NCBI RefSeq assembly: GCF_046297895.1
Contig: NZ_JBKBHC010000005.1
Span: 62,001 to 126,000 of the forward strand
Direction: 5' to 3'
DNA: 64,000 nucleotides
DNA from: Ferrovibrio sp046297895
Lineage (GTDB): Bacteria > Pseudomonadota > Alphaproteobacteria > Ferrovibrionales > Ferrovibrionaceae
In this document: positions 26,117-33,804 of the stretch, piece after piece
How positions within the stretch are numbered: the stretch's first letter is position 1
Layout of the letters: the number at the start of each line of letters is the position of its first letter
Translations under genes and position numbers: made by a program
The notes under the pieces: generated by a model
What the model was told of the DNA's origin: nothing
Seen by the model: the letters and a program-made list of their open reading frames with translations, nothing else
Databases searched by the model: none

Positions 26117-26149
26117 GATCCTTGTCAAAGGATCATTAAGAAATCTTAA
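26117..26149. promoter_or_regulatory. two adjacent palindromes in the divergent ilvD upstream region
   Basis: GATCCTT-gtca-AAGGATC (26117-26134) and TTAAGA-aa-TCTTAA (26136-26149) are both perfect inverted repeats and sit in an unusually AT-rich stretch between ilvD and the opposite-strand hypothetical gene. They could be operators or a small hairpin; the regulator is unknown. Confidence 0.4.
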
Positions 26150-26249
26150 AGAGCGGTAAATTTCTTCAACCCTAGGCTCTGGCCCGCCGCTGGCCCGCTG
26201 GCTATGCTCCGTGTCCGGTTTTTACCATGCCAAGGGACGGGATCAGCCA

Positions 26250-28025
26250 ATGACCACCAAGACCAAGAAAGCCCCGGCGAAAAAGCGCACGGGCGCCGTG
26301 ATGAAGGGCGGAAAATTCGACAAGTCCAATCTGCCGAGCCGGCATGTGACGGTGGGCCCCGAGCGCGCCCCGCACCGCAGCTATTACTACGCCATGGGCC
26401 TGACAGAGGCCGAGATCAACCAGCCCTTCGTCGGCGTGGTCACCACCTGGAACGAGGCCGCGCCCTGCAACATCACGCTGGGCCGCCAGGCGCAGGCGGT
26501 GAAGAAGGGCGTGAAGGCCGCCGGCGGCACGCCACGCGAATTCACCACCATCACCGTCACCGACGGCATCGCCATGGGCCACCAGGGCATGAAGTCGTCG
26601 CTGGTCAGCCGCGAGGCGATTGCGGATTCCACCGAGCTGACCGTGCGCGGCCATTGCTACGACGCCCTGGTGGGCCTGGCCGGCTGCGACAAGTCGCTGC
26701 CCGGCCTGATGATGGCTATGGTGCGCCTGAACGTGCCCTCCATCTTCATGTATGGCGGCTCGATCCTGCCCGGCCGCTTCCGCGGCCGCGACGTGACCGT
26801 GGTGGACGTGTTCGAGGCCGTGGGCCAGCATGCCGCCGGCAAGATGAACGCCAAGGACCTGCACGAGCTGGAATGCGTGGCCTGCCCCTCGGCCGGCTCC
26901 TGCGGCGGCCAGTTCACCGCCAACACCATGGCCTGCGTGTCGGAAGCCATCGGCCTGGCCATTCCGGGTTCGGCCGGGGCCCCGGCGCCCTACGAGACCC
27001 GCGACCAGTATGCCGAGGCCTCGGGCAAGCAGATCATGGAGTTGATCAAGCTGGGCATCCGCCCGCGCGACATCGTCACGCGCAAGTCGCTGGAGAATGC
27101 CGCCCGCGTTGTGGCCGCCACCGGCGGCTCGACCAATGCCGCGCTGCATTTGCCCGCCATCGCGCATGAGGCCGGCATCAAGTTCGATCTGGACGACGTG
27201 GCCAAGATCTTCAAGTCCACGCCCTATATCGCCGACCTCAAGCCCGGCGGGCGTTATGTCGCCAAGGACATGTACGAGATCGGCGGCGTGCAGGTGGTGA
27301 TCAACGAGCTGTTCAAGGGCGGCTATATCCACGGCGACTGCCTGACCGTGACCGGCAAGACCATCGAGCAGAACCTGAAGGGCGTGAAATTCCCCAAGAA
27401 CCAGGACGTGGTGCGCCCGATCACCAACCCGATCACGCCGACCGGCGGCGTGGTTGGCCTGAAGGGCAACCTCGCCCCGCGCGGCGCCATCGTGAAGGTG
27501 GCGGGCATGGCGCGGCTGAAGCATGTGGGCCCGGCCCGCGTGTTCGACAGCGAGGAGGCCGCCTTCGAGGCCGTGCAGGCCAAGAAGTACAAGGAAGGCG
27601 ACGTGATCGTCATCCGCTACGAAGGCCCCAAGGGCGGCCCGGGCATGCGCGAGATGCTCTCCACCACCTCGGCCATCTATGGCCAGGGCATGGGCGAGAA
27701 GGTGGCGCTGATCACCGACGGTCGTTTCTCGGGCGGCACGCGCGGCTTCTGCGTCGGCCATGTCGGGCCGGAAGCGGCGGTCGGCGGGCCGATCGGCCTG
27801 ATCAAGAACGGCGACATCATCACCATCGACGCGGTGAAGGGAATCTTAAGTGTCGACGTCTCGGCCAAGGAGATGGCGGCGCGGAAGAAGAAGTGGAAGC
27901 CGCGCAAGACCGACTACCAGTCGGGTGCGCTGTGGAAATACGCCCAGACCGTGGGCGACGCCCATGACGGCGCCGTGACCCATCCCGGCGGCAAGGCCGA
28001 GACCCACGAATACGCGGACATCTGA
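26250..28025 (+). CDS. ilvD: dihydroxy-acid dehydratase
   Basis: 591 aa from ATG 26250 (AAGGGACGGG upstream); an extension to GTG 26211 is less likely. Dehydrates 2,3-dihydroxy-isovalerate and -3-methylvalerate in valine, isoleucine and leucine synthesis, using an Fe-S cluster. Cluster cysteines are in GLAGCDKSLPG and VACPSAGSCGGQFTANTM, plus one in PCNITLG; the C-terminal SGGTRGFCVGHVGPEA region is also typical. The N-terminus has a lysine-rich leader of about 30 residues (TKTKKAPAKKRT). Followed by a palindromic repeat element. Confidence 0.95.
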   Translation: MTTKTKKAPAKKRTGAVMKGGKFDKSNLPSRHVTVGPERAPHRSYYYAMGLTEAEINQPFVGVVTTWNEAAPCNITLGRQAQAVKKGVKAAGGTPREFTTITVTDGIAMGHQGMKSSLVSREAIADSTELTVRGHCYDALVGLAGCDKSLPGLMMAMVRLNVPSIFMYGGSILPGRFRGRDVTVVDVFEAVGQHAAGKMNAKDLHELECVACPSAGSCGGQFTANTMACVSEAIGLAIPGSAGAPAPYETRDQYAEASGKQIMELIKLGIRPRDIVTRKSLENAARVVAATGGSTNAALHLPAIAHEAGIKFDLDDVAKIFKSTPYIADLKPGGRYVAKDMYEIGGVQVVINELFKGGYIHGDCLTVTGKTIEQNLKGVKFPKNQDVVRPITNPITPTGGVVGLKGNLAPRGAIVKVAGMARLKHVGPARVFDSEEAAFEAVQAKKYKEGDVIVIRYEGPKGGPGMREMLSTTSAIYGQGMGEKVALITDGRFSGGTRGFCVGHVGPEAAVGGPIGLIKNGDIITIDAVKGILSVDVSAKEMAARKKKWKPRKTDYQSGALWKYAQTVGDAHDGAVTHPGGKAETHEYADI

Positions 28026-28041
28026 AGACCTCAATCCTGAT

Positions 28042-28126
28042 CGTCATGCCCGGGCTTGGCCCGGGCATCCACGAGTTTTTTAAAAAAAGGAAAACGTGGA
28101 TGGCCGGGCCAAGCCCGGCCATGACG
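28042..28126. repeat. REP-like palindromic repeat element, copy 1
   Basis: Two 32-nt arms (28042-28073 and 28095-28126), each itself nearly palindromic (CCCGGGC...CCCGGG and GGCCGGGC...GCCCGGCC), arranged as an inverted repeat that begins CGTCAT and ends ATGACG around an AT-rich spacer with T- and A-runs. Dispersed elements of this kind are common between genes in alphaproteobacteria. It may also end ilvD transcripts. Confidence 0.9.
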
Positions 28127-28152
28127 CGTTGAAAAAACCAAGCGAGCCCCCC

Positions 28153-29670
28153 ATGACCTATACCATCGCCATTGCCGGCTTCCAGCACGAGACCAATACC
28201 TTCGCGCCGCAGAAGGCGACGCTGGACAAGTTCGTCGAGGGCGAGGGCTGGCCGCCGCTGACCGAGGGCAAGGCGATCTTCGAGGTGTTCGAGCCGATGA
28301 ACATTCCCATCGGCGGCTTCATCACTTCGGCCAAGGCCAAGGGCTGGGCGCTGGAGCCCATCGTCTGGGCGGCGGCGCAGCCGAGCAGCTATGTCACCGA
28401 CGAAGCCTTCGACTTCGTGGCCAAGAAAATCACCGACGGCCTATCGAGGCTGAAGGGCCGGATCGACGCCGTCTATCTGGACCTGCACGGCGCGATGGTG
28501 GCCGAAAGCCATGAGGACGGCGAGGGCGAATTGCTGCGCCGCGTGCGCGCGACTGTAGGCCCCGACCTGCCGGTGATGGTGAGCCTGGACCTGCATGCCA
28601 ACGTGACCGATGCCATGGTGCGGCACAGCGACCTGCTGGTCGCCTACCGCACCTATCCGCATCTGGACATGGCGGTGACCGGCGGCCGGGTGGCGCGGCA
28701 ACTGGAAAAGCGCCTGAGCGGCGAACGGCCGAAGCAGGCGAAGGCCCTGCGCCGCGTGCCGTTCCTCATCCCGCTCACCGCGCAATGCACCTTCCTGGAA
28801 CCGTGCAAGAGCATCTACGAAAACTTAAGCAATATGGAGCGCGGCGCGGTCAGCTCACTCTCGTTCTCGCCCGGCTTCCACCCGGCCGACATCGCTGAAT
28901 GCGGCCCGACCATCGTGGCCTATGCCGACAGCCAGGAGGCCGCCGACAAGGCCGCCGACGATCTGGCCCGCCACATCACCGAACGCGAGGCCGAGTTCAA
29001 ACTGAACCTGCTCTCGCCGGTGGATGCCATCGAGCGGGCGCGCCGGCTGATCCAGGGCGGCGCGCGCAAGTCGGTGGTTCTGGCCGACGTGCAGGACAAT
29101 GCCGGCACCGGCGCGACCTCGGACACCACCGGGCTGCTCGCCGCGCTGATCGAGCAGGGTGTGCCCGATGCCACGCTGGGCCTGCTGTTCGACCCCGAAG
29201 CCGCCCGCATCGCGCACCAGGCCGGGCAGGGCGCCGAGATCGAGCTGCAGGTCGGCGGGCGTTACTTCGACGGCGCCAGGCCCTATCGCAACCGCTTCAC
29301 CGTCTCAGCACTCAACGACGGCAGGTTCCTCTGCACCGGGCCGTTCTACAAGGGTACGCGCATGGCGCTCGGCCCCATGGCGCGCCTGACCTGCAAGACG
29401 CCGGGGGGCAGCGTGGATGTGGTGCTGAACTCCGTGCGCGTGCAGGCGGCCGACAAGGAGATGTTCCGGCATTTAGGCATCGAGCCGGGCGAGCGGCAGA
29501 TCGTGGGCCTGAAAAGCACCGTGCATTTCCGCGGCGACTTCACCGACATCGCCCACGAGATCCTGAACGTGGAAAGCCCCGGCGCCTTCGTGGAGCGCGC
29601 CGAGACCCTGCCATACCGCCGCCTGCGCAAGGGCATCCGGCTCAGCCCGCTCGGCCGCGCCAACGCGTAA
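28153..29670 (+). CDS. M81 family metallopeptidase (MlrC-like), copy 2
   Basis: 505 aa from ATG 28153 (MTYTIAIAGFQHETNTFAP). A longer frame from 28096 starts inside the palindromic repeat and encodes only its spurious translation (MDGRAKPGHDA), so it is rejected. Likely metal ligands are in LHGAMVAES (111-119), SLDLHANVTD (144-153) and YRTYPHLDMA (165-174); LADVQDNAGTGATSDTTG begins the C-terminal half. Predicted cytosolic peptide hydrolase of unknown substrate. It is a diverged paralogue of 12422-13975 and has no transporter next to it. Confidence 0.87.
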   Translation: MTYTIAIAGFQHETNTFAPQKATLDKFVEGEGWPPLTEGKAIFEVFEPMNIPIGGFITSAKAKGWALEPIVWAAAQPSSYVTDEAFDFVAKKITDGLSRLKGRIDAVYLDLHGAMVAESHEDGEGELLRRVRATVGPDLPVMVSLDLHANVTDAMVRHSDLLVAYRTYPHLDMAVTGGRVARQLEKRLSGERPKQAKALRRVPFLIPLTAQCTFLEPCKSIYENLSNMERGAVSSLSFSPGFHPADIAECGPTIVAYADSQEAADKAADDLARHITEREAEFKLNLLSPVDAIERARRLIQGGARKSVVLADVQDNAGTGATSDTTGLLAALIEQGVPDATLGLLFDPEAARIAHQAGQGAEIELQVGGRYFDGARPYRNRFTVSALNDGRFLCTGPFYKGTRMALGPMARLTCKTPGGSVDVVLNSVRVQAADKEMFRHLGIEPGERQIVGLKSTVHFRGDFTDIAHEILNVESPGAFVERAETLPYRRLRKGIRLSPLGRANA

Positions 29671-29685
29671 TCCGCGCTGCGCGGC

Positions 29686-29715
29686 GCTGTGCTGCACGGT
29701 GCTGTGCTGCATGGT
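29686..29715. repeat. 15-bp tandem duplication
   Basis: GCTGTGCTGCACGGT is followed directly by GCTGTGCTGCATGGT (one mismatch), 16 bases after the M81 stop. The 564-bp gap 29671-30234 otherwise holds only palindromic repeats and no convincing gene. Confidence 0.7.
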
Positions 29716-29914
29716 GCTGGCGCGCGCCGTTTCGCGGTCTCGCTGCGCGGTTTCGGATGCGGTTTGAATCGTTTTGCGATGGTTTTGCATAGGTAAGGTA
29801 TTGATTCTGCGTAAATGGCGTTTTCCATAATCCGGGAGACGGCTGTCGCGCGACCCGTCAGAACATGTAGGGAACGAGGGGTCGGAATCAAGGGGGCGGG
29901 CACTCCTCTAGTTA

Positions 29915-29993
29915 CGTCATGGCCGGGCTTGGCCCGGCCATCCACGAGTTCTTTTTTAAGACGTGGATGCCCGGCACAAGGCCGGGCATGACG
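29915..29993. repeat. REP-like palindromic repeat element, copy 2
   Basis: Same architecture as 28042-28126: CGTCATGGCCGGG arm, AT-rich spacer with a T-run, and a closing arm ending GGGCATGACG. The arms differ from each other at a few positions, so this is an imperfect inverted repeat. Confidence 0.9.
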
Positions 29994-30010
29994 ACTGAGG
30001 GGTGGTGGGG

Positions 30011-30034
30011 CCTGGGCCAAGCCCGAGCATGACG
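30011..30034. repeat. degraded half of the palindromic repeat
   Basis: CCTGGGCCAAGCCCGAGCAT followed by GACG matches one closing arm of the element with several changes and has no partner arm next to it. It lies between the second and third full copies. Confidence 0.6.
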
Positions 30035-30094
30035 GTTGTGGGGTGAGTGGAAGCGGGGCACCGCCCGCATACACCCGTCCTCATTCCTCCACTT

Positions 30095-30176
30095 CGTCAT
30101 GCCCGGCCTTGTGCCGGGCATCCACGACTTTCCAGACGAAGGGACGTGGATGGCCGGATCAAGTCCGGCCATGACG
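30095..30176. repeat. REP-like palindromic repeat element, copy 3
   Basis: Begins CGTCATGCCCGGCC and ends GGCCATGACG, with the same CCACG/CGTGG inner borders as the other copies and a spacer that is less AT-rich. It ends 58 bases before the desaturase start. Confidence 0.9.
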
Positions 30177-30234
30177 CGTGTCTGGCATCGCGTTACACTC
30201 CGCCCAAAGACTCTAAAACACGAGGGAGCGGGGC

Positions 30235-31236
30235 GTGGGCGAGGGTGCGCCGGCAGCGGGCAATACAGTCAAAGCCACCGACATTTTCTCAGCCGATGAA
30301 ATCCGGCGCCTGAGCGCGCGCTCCGATCTCATGGGCGCCTGGCTGGTGCTTTGTGCCTGGGGGCTGATCGGCCTGGCCATGGCTTTGTTTGCCGCCTGGC
30401 CCAACCCGGCGACGTTTGTCGTTGCCGTGATGGTGATCGGCGGGCGGCAGTTGGGGCTCGCCATCCTGATGCACGATGCCGCCCATGGCCTGCTGTTCCG
30501 CACGCGGCGCTTCAACGAACTGGCCGGCCAGTGGCTCTGCGCGTATCCGGTGATCACCGACCTGCATCTCTACCGGCCCTATCACCTGAAGCATCACAGA
30601 TTCACCCAGCAGGAAGACGACCCCGACCTTGTGCTCTCCGCGCCATTCCCGATTTCGCGCTCAAGCCTGCGCCGCAAGATTCTCCGCGACCTCACCGGCC
30701 GCACGGCGCTCACCCGCCGGCGCGAACAGGTGATGCTCACCTGGGGCAAGGCGGGCTTAAGCTGGCGCCAGAGATGGGAACGGCTTGAGAAGGGCGGCCT
30801 CGTCGGCGCGGCGCTTGTCAACCTCGCGCTGCTCGGCCTGCTGACCGCGCTGGGATACTGGTGGCTCTATCCGGCTTTATGGCTGCTGCCACTCGCCACC
30901 TGGTATCAGCTCGTCAGCCGCATCCGCAACATCGCCGAACATGCCATGGTGCCCGACAACGACGACAGCTTGCGCAACACGCGCACGACCAATGCCGGGC
31001 CACTCACGCGCCTGCTGCTGGCGCCATTCTGGGTGAACTACCATCTCGAACATCACCTGCTGCTGTTTGTGCCCTGCTGGCGCTTACGCCAGGCCCATCG
31101 CATGATGCTGGCGAAGGGTTATGCTGAGCGGATGGAACTGCGGGGGAGTTACGCCGAGGTGCTGCGGCTCGCGGCCAGTGCGGTGGGTGATGGACCGCAT
31201 AATAATGTAGGCGCCGCTAATCGAGTTCATATTTGA
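30235..31236 (+). CDS. fatty acid desaturase family membrane protein
   Basis: 333 aa, GTG start after GGAGCGGGGC. Membrane di-iron desaturase/hydroxylase fold: His boxes HDAAH (80-84), HLKHH (117-121) and LEHHLLL near residue 263, with hydrophobic segments at about 35-55, 58-78 and 180-220. Introduces a double bond or hydroxyl into a lipid; the substrate is unknown. The last dozen residues (NNVGAANRVHI) coincide with the switch to AT-rich island DNA, so the native C-terminus may have been replaced. Confidence 0.85.
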   Translation: MGEGAPAAGNTVKATDIFSADEIRRLSARSDLMGAWLVLCAWGLIGLAMALFAAWPNPATFVVAVMVIGGRQLGLAILMHDAAHGLLFRTRRFNELAGQWLCAYPVITDLHLYRPYHLKHHRFTQQEDDPDLVLSAPFPISRSSLRRKILRDLTGRTALTRRREQVMLTWGKAGLSWRQRWERLEKGGLVGAALVNLALLGLLTALGYWWLYPALWLLPLATWYQLVSRIRNIAEHAMVPDNDDSLRNTRTTNAGPLTRLLLAPFWVNYHLEHHLLLFVPCWRLRQAHRMMLAKGYAERMELRGSYAEVLRLAASAVGDGPHNNVGAANRVHI

Positions 31237-31297
31237 TATGGACACGCCCGCTTCATGTTCGGAAACTAACTAGTCATCAAGGGCGGGGGCCAGAGTA

Positions 31298-32851
31298 GTG
31301 AAAACACTCATTCAAGTAGATACATTCGGCGCGGTTGATGCTGATAATGATGATCTCTTGTTGGAATGTTTTGAAGATCATGAGGCATTCACCGGCGTAA
31401 CGGATCGCTCACGTTTCTTAGTAGTTGGTAAAAAGGGCAGTGGAAAGACCGCAATATTTAAAAGAATGCTGACAACCAAGCGCTCCAATTATTTTTGCTT
31501 TGGACATACTTTCTCGGACTATCCGTGGCACCATCATGATTTACAGGCTCGCGCAGGAATTCCAAATTTCGACAAATTCACACATAGCTGGAAATATCTC
31601 ATCCTGCTCACGGCTTCAAAAATAATCCTAAATTACGATCACTCTTTGCCGTTCGATCAAGTGTCTATGGATCTAATGGTGAAGGTAGAAAAATTTATTG
31701 TTGATACTTATGGAACACGGGATCCTGACGTTACTCAGATTTTCACCCCTTCGAAGACGCTAAAGTTAAAGCCACACTTCGATTTAGACTGGAAGATATT
31801 AAAAGCTGGCATTTCTCCTGAAAACGTCCCGATGAACGAACTGCCAGCTATCGTTCAGGAGCTAAATTCTAATCTGCTAGACTGCGCAATTAAGTGTCTC
31901 AATCCGGATAATGAGTACTACATATGCTTTGATCAATTAGACTTGGGGTTCGATCCTACCTCTGACGACTATAAGAATCGGTTGATAGGCCTTTTGCTAG
32001 CTGCAAGAGATATCAATATTGCGGCTAGAAATGCGAAGAAGAACTTGTTCGTAGCCGTTTTTCTTCGCGACGATATCTATGAAACTTTGCACTTTGAGGA
32101 CAAAAATAAAATCACGGAGAATTTCTTATCGTTAATCGAGTGGGACACTCCACGTACGAATAAAACTTTAAAATCATTAATGGAGAAGCGATTCAAAGTT
32201 GTTATGGGAGGTAACCCAACTTGGAACGACGTGTTCGATGAAACGAAGGAAATGCCAGGACATCAGAGTAAGTACCAGCACATACTAGACAGAACGTATT
32301 TGCGGCCGCGAGATATTATTAAATTCACAAACTCGGTTCTTCGCCAATATCAGGCCCGCGAGAAAGGTCGGAGTGTTTCGGCCGGGATGTTTGAAAATAT
32401 TGATTTGCATAATGCCCGCACAGAGTACAGCGGGTATTTAATCAATGAGCTTGATGATGAAATTCACAAGCACCTACCTCACTATGAAAAGTTGGTGGAG
32501 CTCTTGCGTGCTATTGGTGTTTGGCAGTTCACATTTGCAGATTTTGAAAAGCAGTATGACGCCAATTCTGATTTCCAGCAGAAAGAAACTGCGAAGACGA
32601 TTTTACAAGAGCTATATGAATTTTCTCTGATTGGATTCTACCGACCGGGCGGTCGGGGCTATGGCGGATCTGAATATGTTTTTAAATACAAAGAACCTAA
32701 GACTCGCTTCGACCCTCAGGCAGTTCGTTTCCGAATTCATCCTGGATTAATCGAGGTGTTTGGTTTGAAACGCTTTACCGTAGGTGCAGCGGAAGCGGAC
32801 TCTGGCGATCAAGGGATGGAAGAAATTTTAAAATCCATCAAGCAGGAATAG
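31298..32851 (+). CDS. P-loop ATPase, Sll1717-like family
   Basis: 517 aa. Walker A is VVGKKGSGKTA (G44 to T51). Walker B is the hydrophobic strand YYICFDQLD (D212), with Gln where AAA proteins usually carry Glu. FVAVFLRDDIYETLHFEDKNKI (about 251-272 in parts) resembles the FLRxDI segment of KAP/STAND-like ATPases and matches what I recall as the Sll1717 family. The C-terminal ~110 residues look winged-helix-like (FTFADFEKQY, TILQELYEFSLIGFYRP). No membrane segment, so cytosolic. It precedes the nuclease-like gene by about 120 nt on the same strand, suggesting a sensor/motor plus effector pair. Family membership is a by-eye call. Confidence 0.75.
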   Translation: MKTLIQVDTFGAVDADNDDLLLECFEDHEAFTGVTDRSRFLVVGKKGSGKTAIFKRMLTTKRSNYFCFGHTFSDYPWHHHDLQARAGIPNFDKFTHSWKYLILLTASKIILNYDHSLPFDQVSMDLMVKVEKFIVDTYGTRDPDVTQIFTPSKTLKLKPHFDLDWKILKAGISPENVPMNELPAIVQELNSNLLDCAIKCLNPDNEYYICFDQLDLGFDPTSDDYKNRLIGLLLAARDINIAARNAKKNLFVAVFLRDDIYETLHFEDKNKITENFLSLIEWDTPRTNKTLKSLMEKRFKVVMGGNPTWNDVFDETKEMPGHQSKYQHILDRTYLRPRDIIKFTNSVLRQYQAREKGRSVSAGMFENIDLHNARTEYSGYLINELDDEIHKHLPHYEKLVELLRAIGVWQFTFADFEKQYDANSDFQQKETAKTILQELYEFSLIGFYRPGGRGYGGSEYVFKYKEPKTRFDPQAVRFRIHPGLIEVFGLKRFTVGAAEADSGDQGMEEILKSIKQE

Positions 32852-32972
32852 CAGTCGATCAGGTTCGGGCCGTTAAAGATATCCCTAAATCAAGTTGGCA
32901 ACTCTTGATCCTAGGTTGAGTTGTAGGACTTGTACGTTTCTTTGTCATGGCTTTGCAGAGTGGAGAAGCAGG

Positions 32973-33023
32973 ATGTGGACAACACGTCAATAGGATTGGC
33001 TCCAGAATCGCATTAAAGGCGGG
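32973..33023 (+). other. 5' extension of the nuclease-like gene interrupted by in-frame TAG
   Basis: ATG at 32973 follows GGAGAAGCAGG, a good ribosome-binding site, and runs ATG TGG ACA ACA CGT CAA TAG before continuing in the same frame as DWLQNRIKGG and then the downstream gene. The part after the TAG reads like coding sequence continuous with the nuclease. The amber codon at 32991-32993 therefore looks like a nonsense mutation in codon 7, or a read-through site. Confidence 0.65.
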
Positions 33024-33593
33024 TTGGGAGAGACAGTGTGTAAGATTCATTTTGAAGCTTTGGGCTATCGCGTCGAGCCCGTCGGCATCGAGCAAACCGC
33101 CCCCTTATATCTGACGCTGGAATATAAAGGTGCGACAGGGGCTCATCTCAAAAATTTCAAGAATCATATCGACCGATGGCCTGATTTCCTTGTTTCAAAG
33201 AATTATGCCAATACGCCAGTGAATCGAAAGAAAGGTGTGGTTGGCAAAAAGGAGGCAGTTCTTGTTGAGGCGAAGTTTATTACAAACCCGAAGTTAACGG
33301 AATTGCGGTCAAAATTTTATGAGCGATACGAGGAAATTATCGGGAAAGGTATTCCTGTTCTCATTTATGTAGTCACTCCAATGCTCATAAAAGAATCGCA
33401 TGTTCATTTGAACTACTACAATTCAAACGTTTTTAAAAATACTTGCCGAGATAGTGGTTGGCGCGAAGCGAAGCATGAGAAATTTTCGCAAGAACCTTTA
33501 TATCAAGGCGACGAAGAGGATCAGGATTTCAATGCTGCATATGGAGAGATTGTTCTACCAATTCTGAAAGAAATTTTCGGATACCACAAATAA
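33024..33593 (+). CDS. PD-(D/E)XK nuclease-like protein, 5' end disrupted
   Basis: 189 aa if initiated at TTG 33024; GTG 33036, after GGGAGAGA, is the alternative. Likely nuclease core: a helix with Glu (LGETV), FEALGYRVEPVGIEQ, then RWPDFLVSK (D54) and EAVLVEAKF (E82, K84), i.e. PD...ExK, followed by YVVTPMLI. A conserved start helix (NRIKGGLGE) lies upstream of both usable starts and is cut off by an in-frame TAG at 32991. The protein may thus be truncated, made by reinitiation, or dead. Partner of the ATPase immediately upstream; same AT-rich composition. Substrate (DNA or RNA) unknown. Confidence 0.65.
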   Translation: MGETVCKIHFEALGYRVEPVGIEQTAPLYLTLEYKGATGAHLKNFKNHIDRWPDFLVSKNYANTPVNRKKGVVGKKEAVLVEAKFITNPKLTELRSKFYERYEEIIGKGIPVLIYVVTPMLIKESHVHLNYYNSNVFKNTCRDSGWREAKHEKFSQEPLYQGDEEDQDFNAAYGEIVLPILKEIFGYHK

Positions 33594-33681
33594 TGTCACA
33601 TTGTGGCGAGGGCTCCCCATATTGAGAGAACCCGAGGCACTTCAGCGCTTTGGGCCTCTCGTGGTGTCAACGGTCATAACG

Positions 33682-33796
33682 TGGCGGTGACGAAGTCGCG
33701 CACGAATTTCTCCTTCGCGTCGTCGTGGGCCTAAACTTCCATATAGGCGCGCAGCACGAAATTGGAGCTGAGGGCCGGGTCCGCGCGCGTGGCGGC
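33682..33796 (-). pseudogene. decayed fragment of katG 3' end
   Basis: Aligns without gaps, at a constant offset of 1600 bases, to 35283-35395 of the intact katG (by eye 18 mismatches in 113 positions; 30 consecutive bases at 33691-33720 are identical). In the katG frame the codon equivalent to Tyr at 35331-35333 is TAG, so the copy cannot be read through. Only the last ~14 to 52 codons of katG are represented. It lies directly after the AT-rich island. Confidence 0.85.
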
Positions 33797-33804
33797 CCAG
33801 CCTC

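Larger units (their letters stand above)
31237..33600. other. AT-rich accessory island (horizontal transfer)
   Basis: Base composition changes abruptly: codons ending in A or T dominate here, whereas the flanks almost always end in G or C. The stretch contains two same-strand genes (ATPase and nuclease-like). No integrase, tRNA target or direct-repeat boundary is visible. It sits between the desaturase gene and a decayed katG fragment, where one parent copy appears to have been disrupted. Confidence 0.8.

Noticed and set aside
29671..30234. Small frames translating the palindromic repeats (for example ones reading MAGLDPAIHV)
   Set aside because: These are well-known spurious translations of dispersed palindromic repeats, not proteins.
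32859..33095. Minus-strand 78-codon frame between ATPase and nuclease genes
   Set aside because: No ribosome-binding site or motif, and it overlaps the 5' region of the nuclease frame that reads as coding on plus.
31237..33600. CRISPR or prophage interpretation of the AT-rich region
   Set aside because: No direct-repeat array, integrase, terminase or structural genes; only two genes are present.
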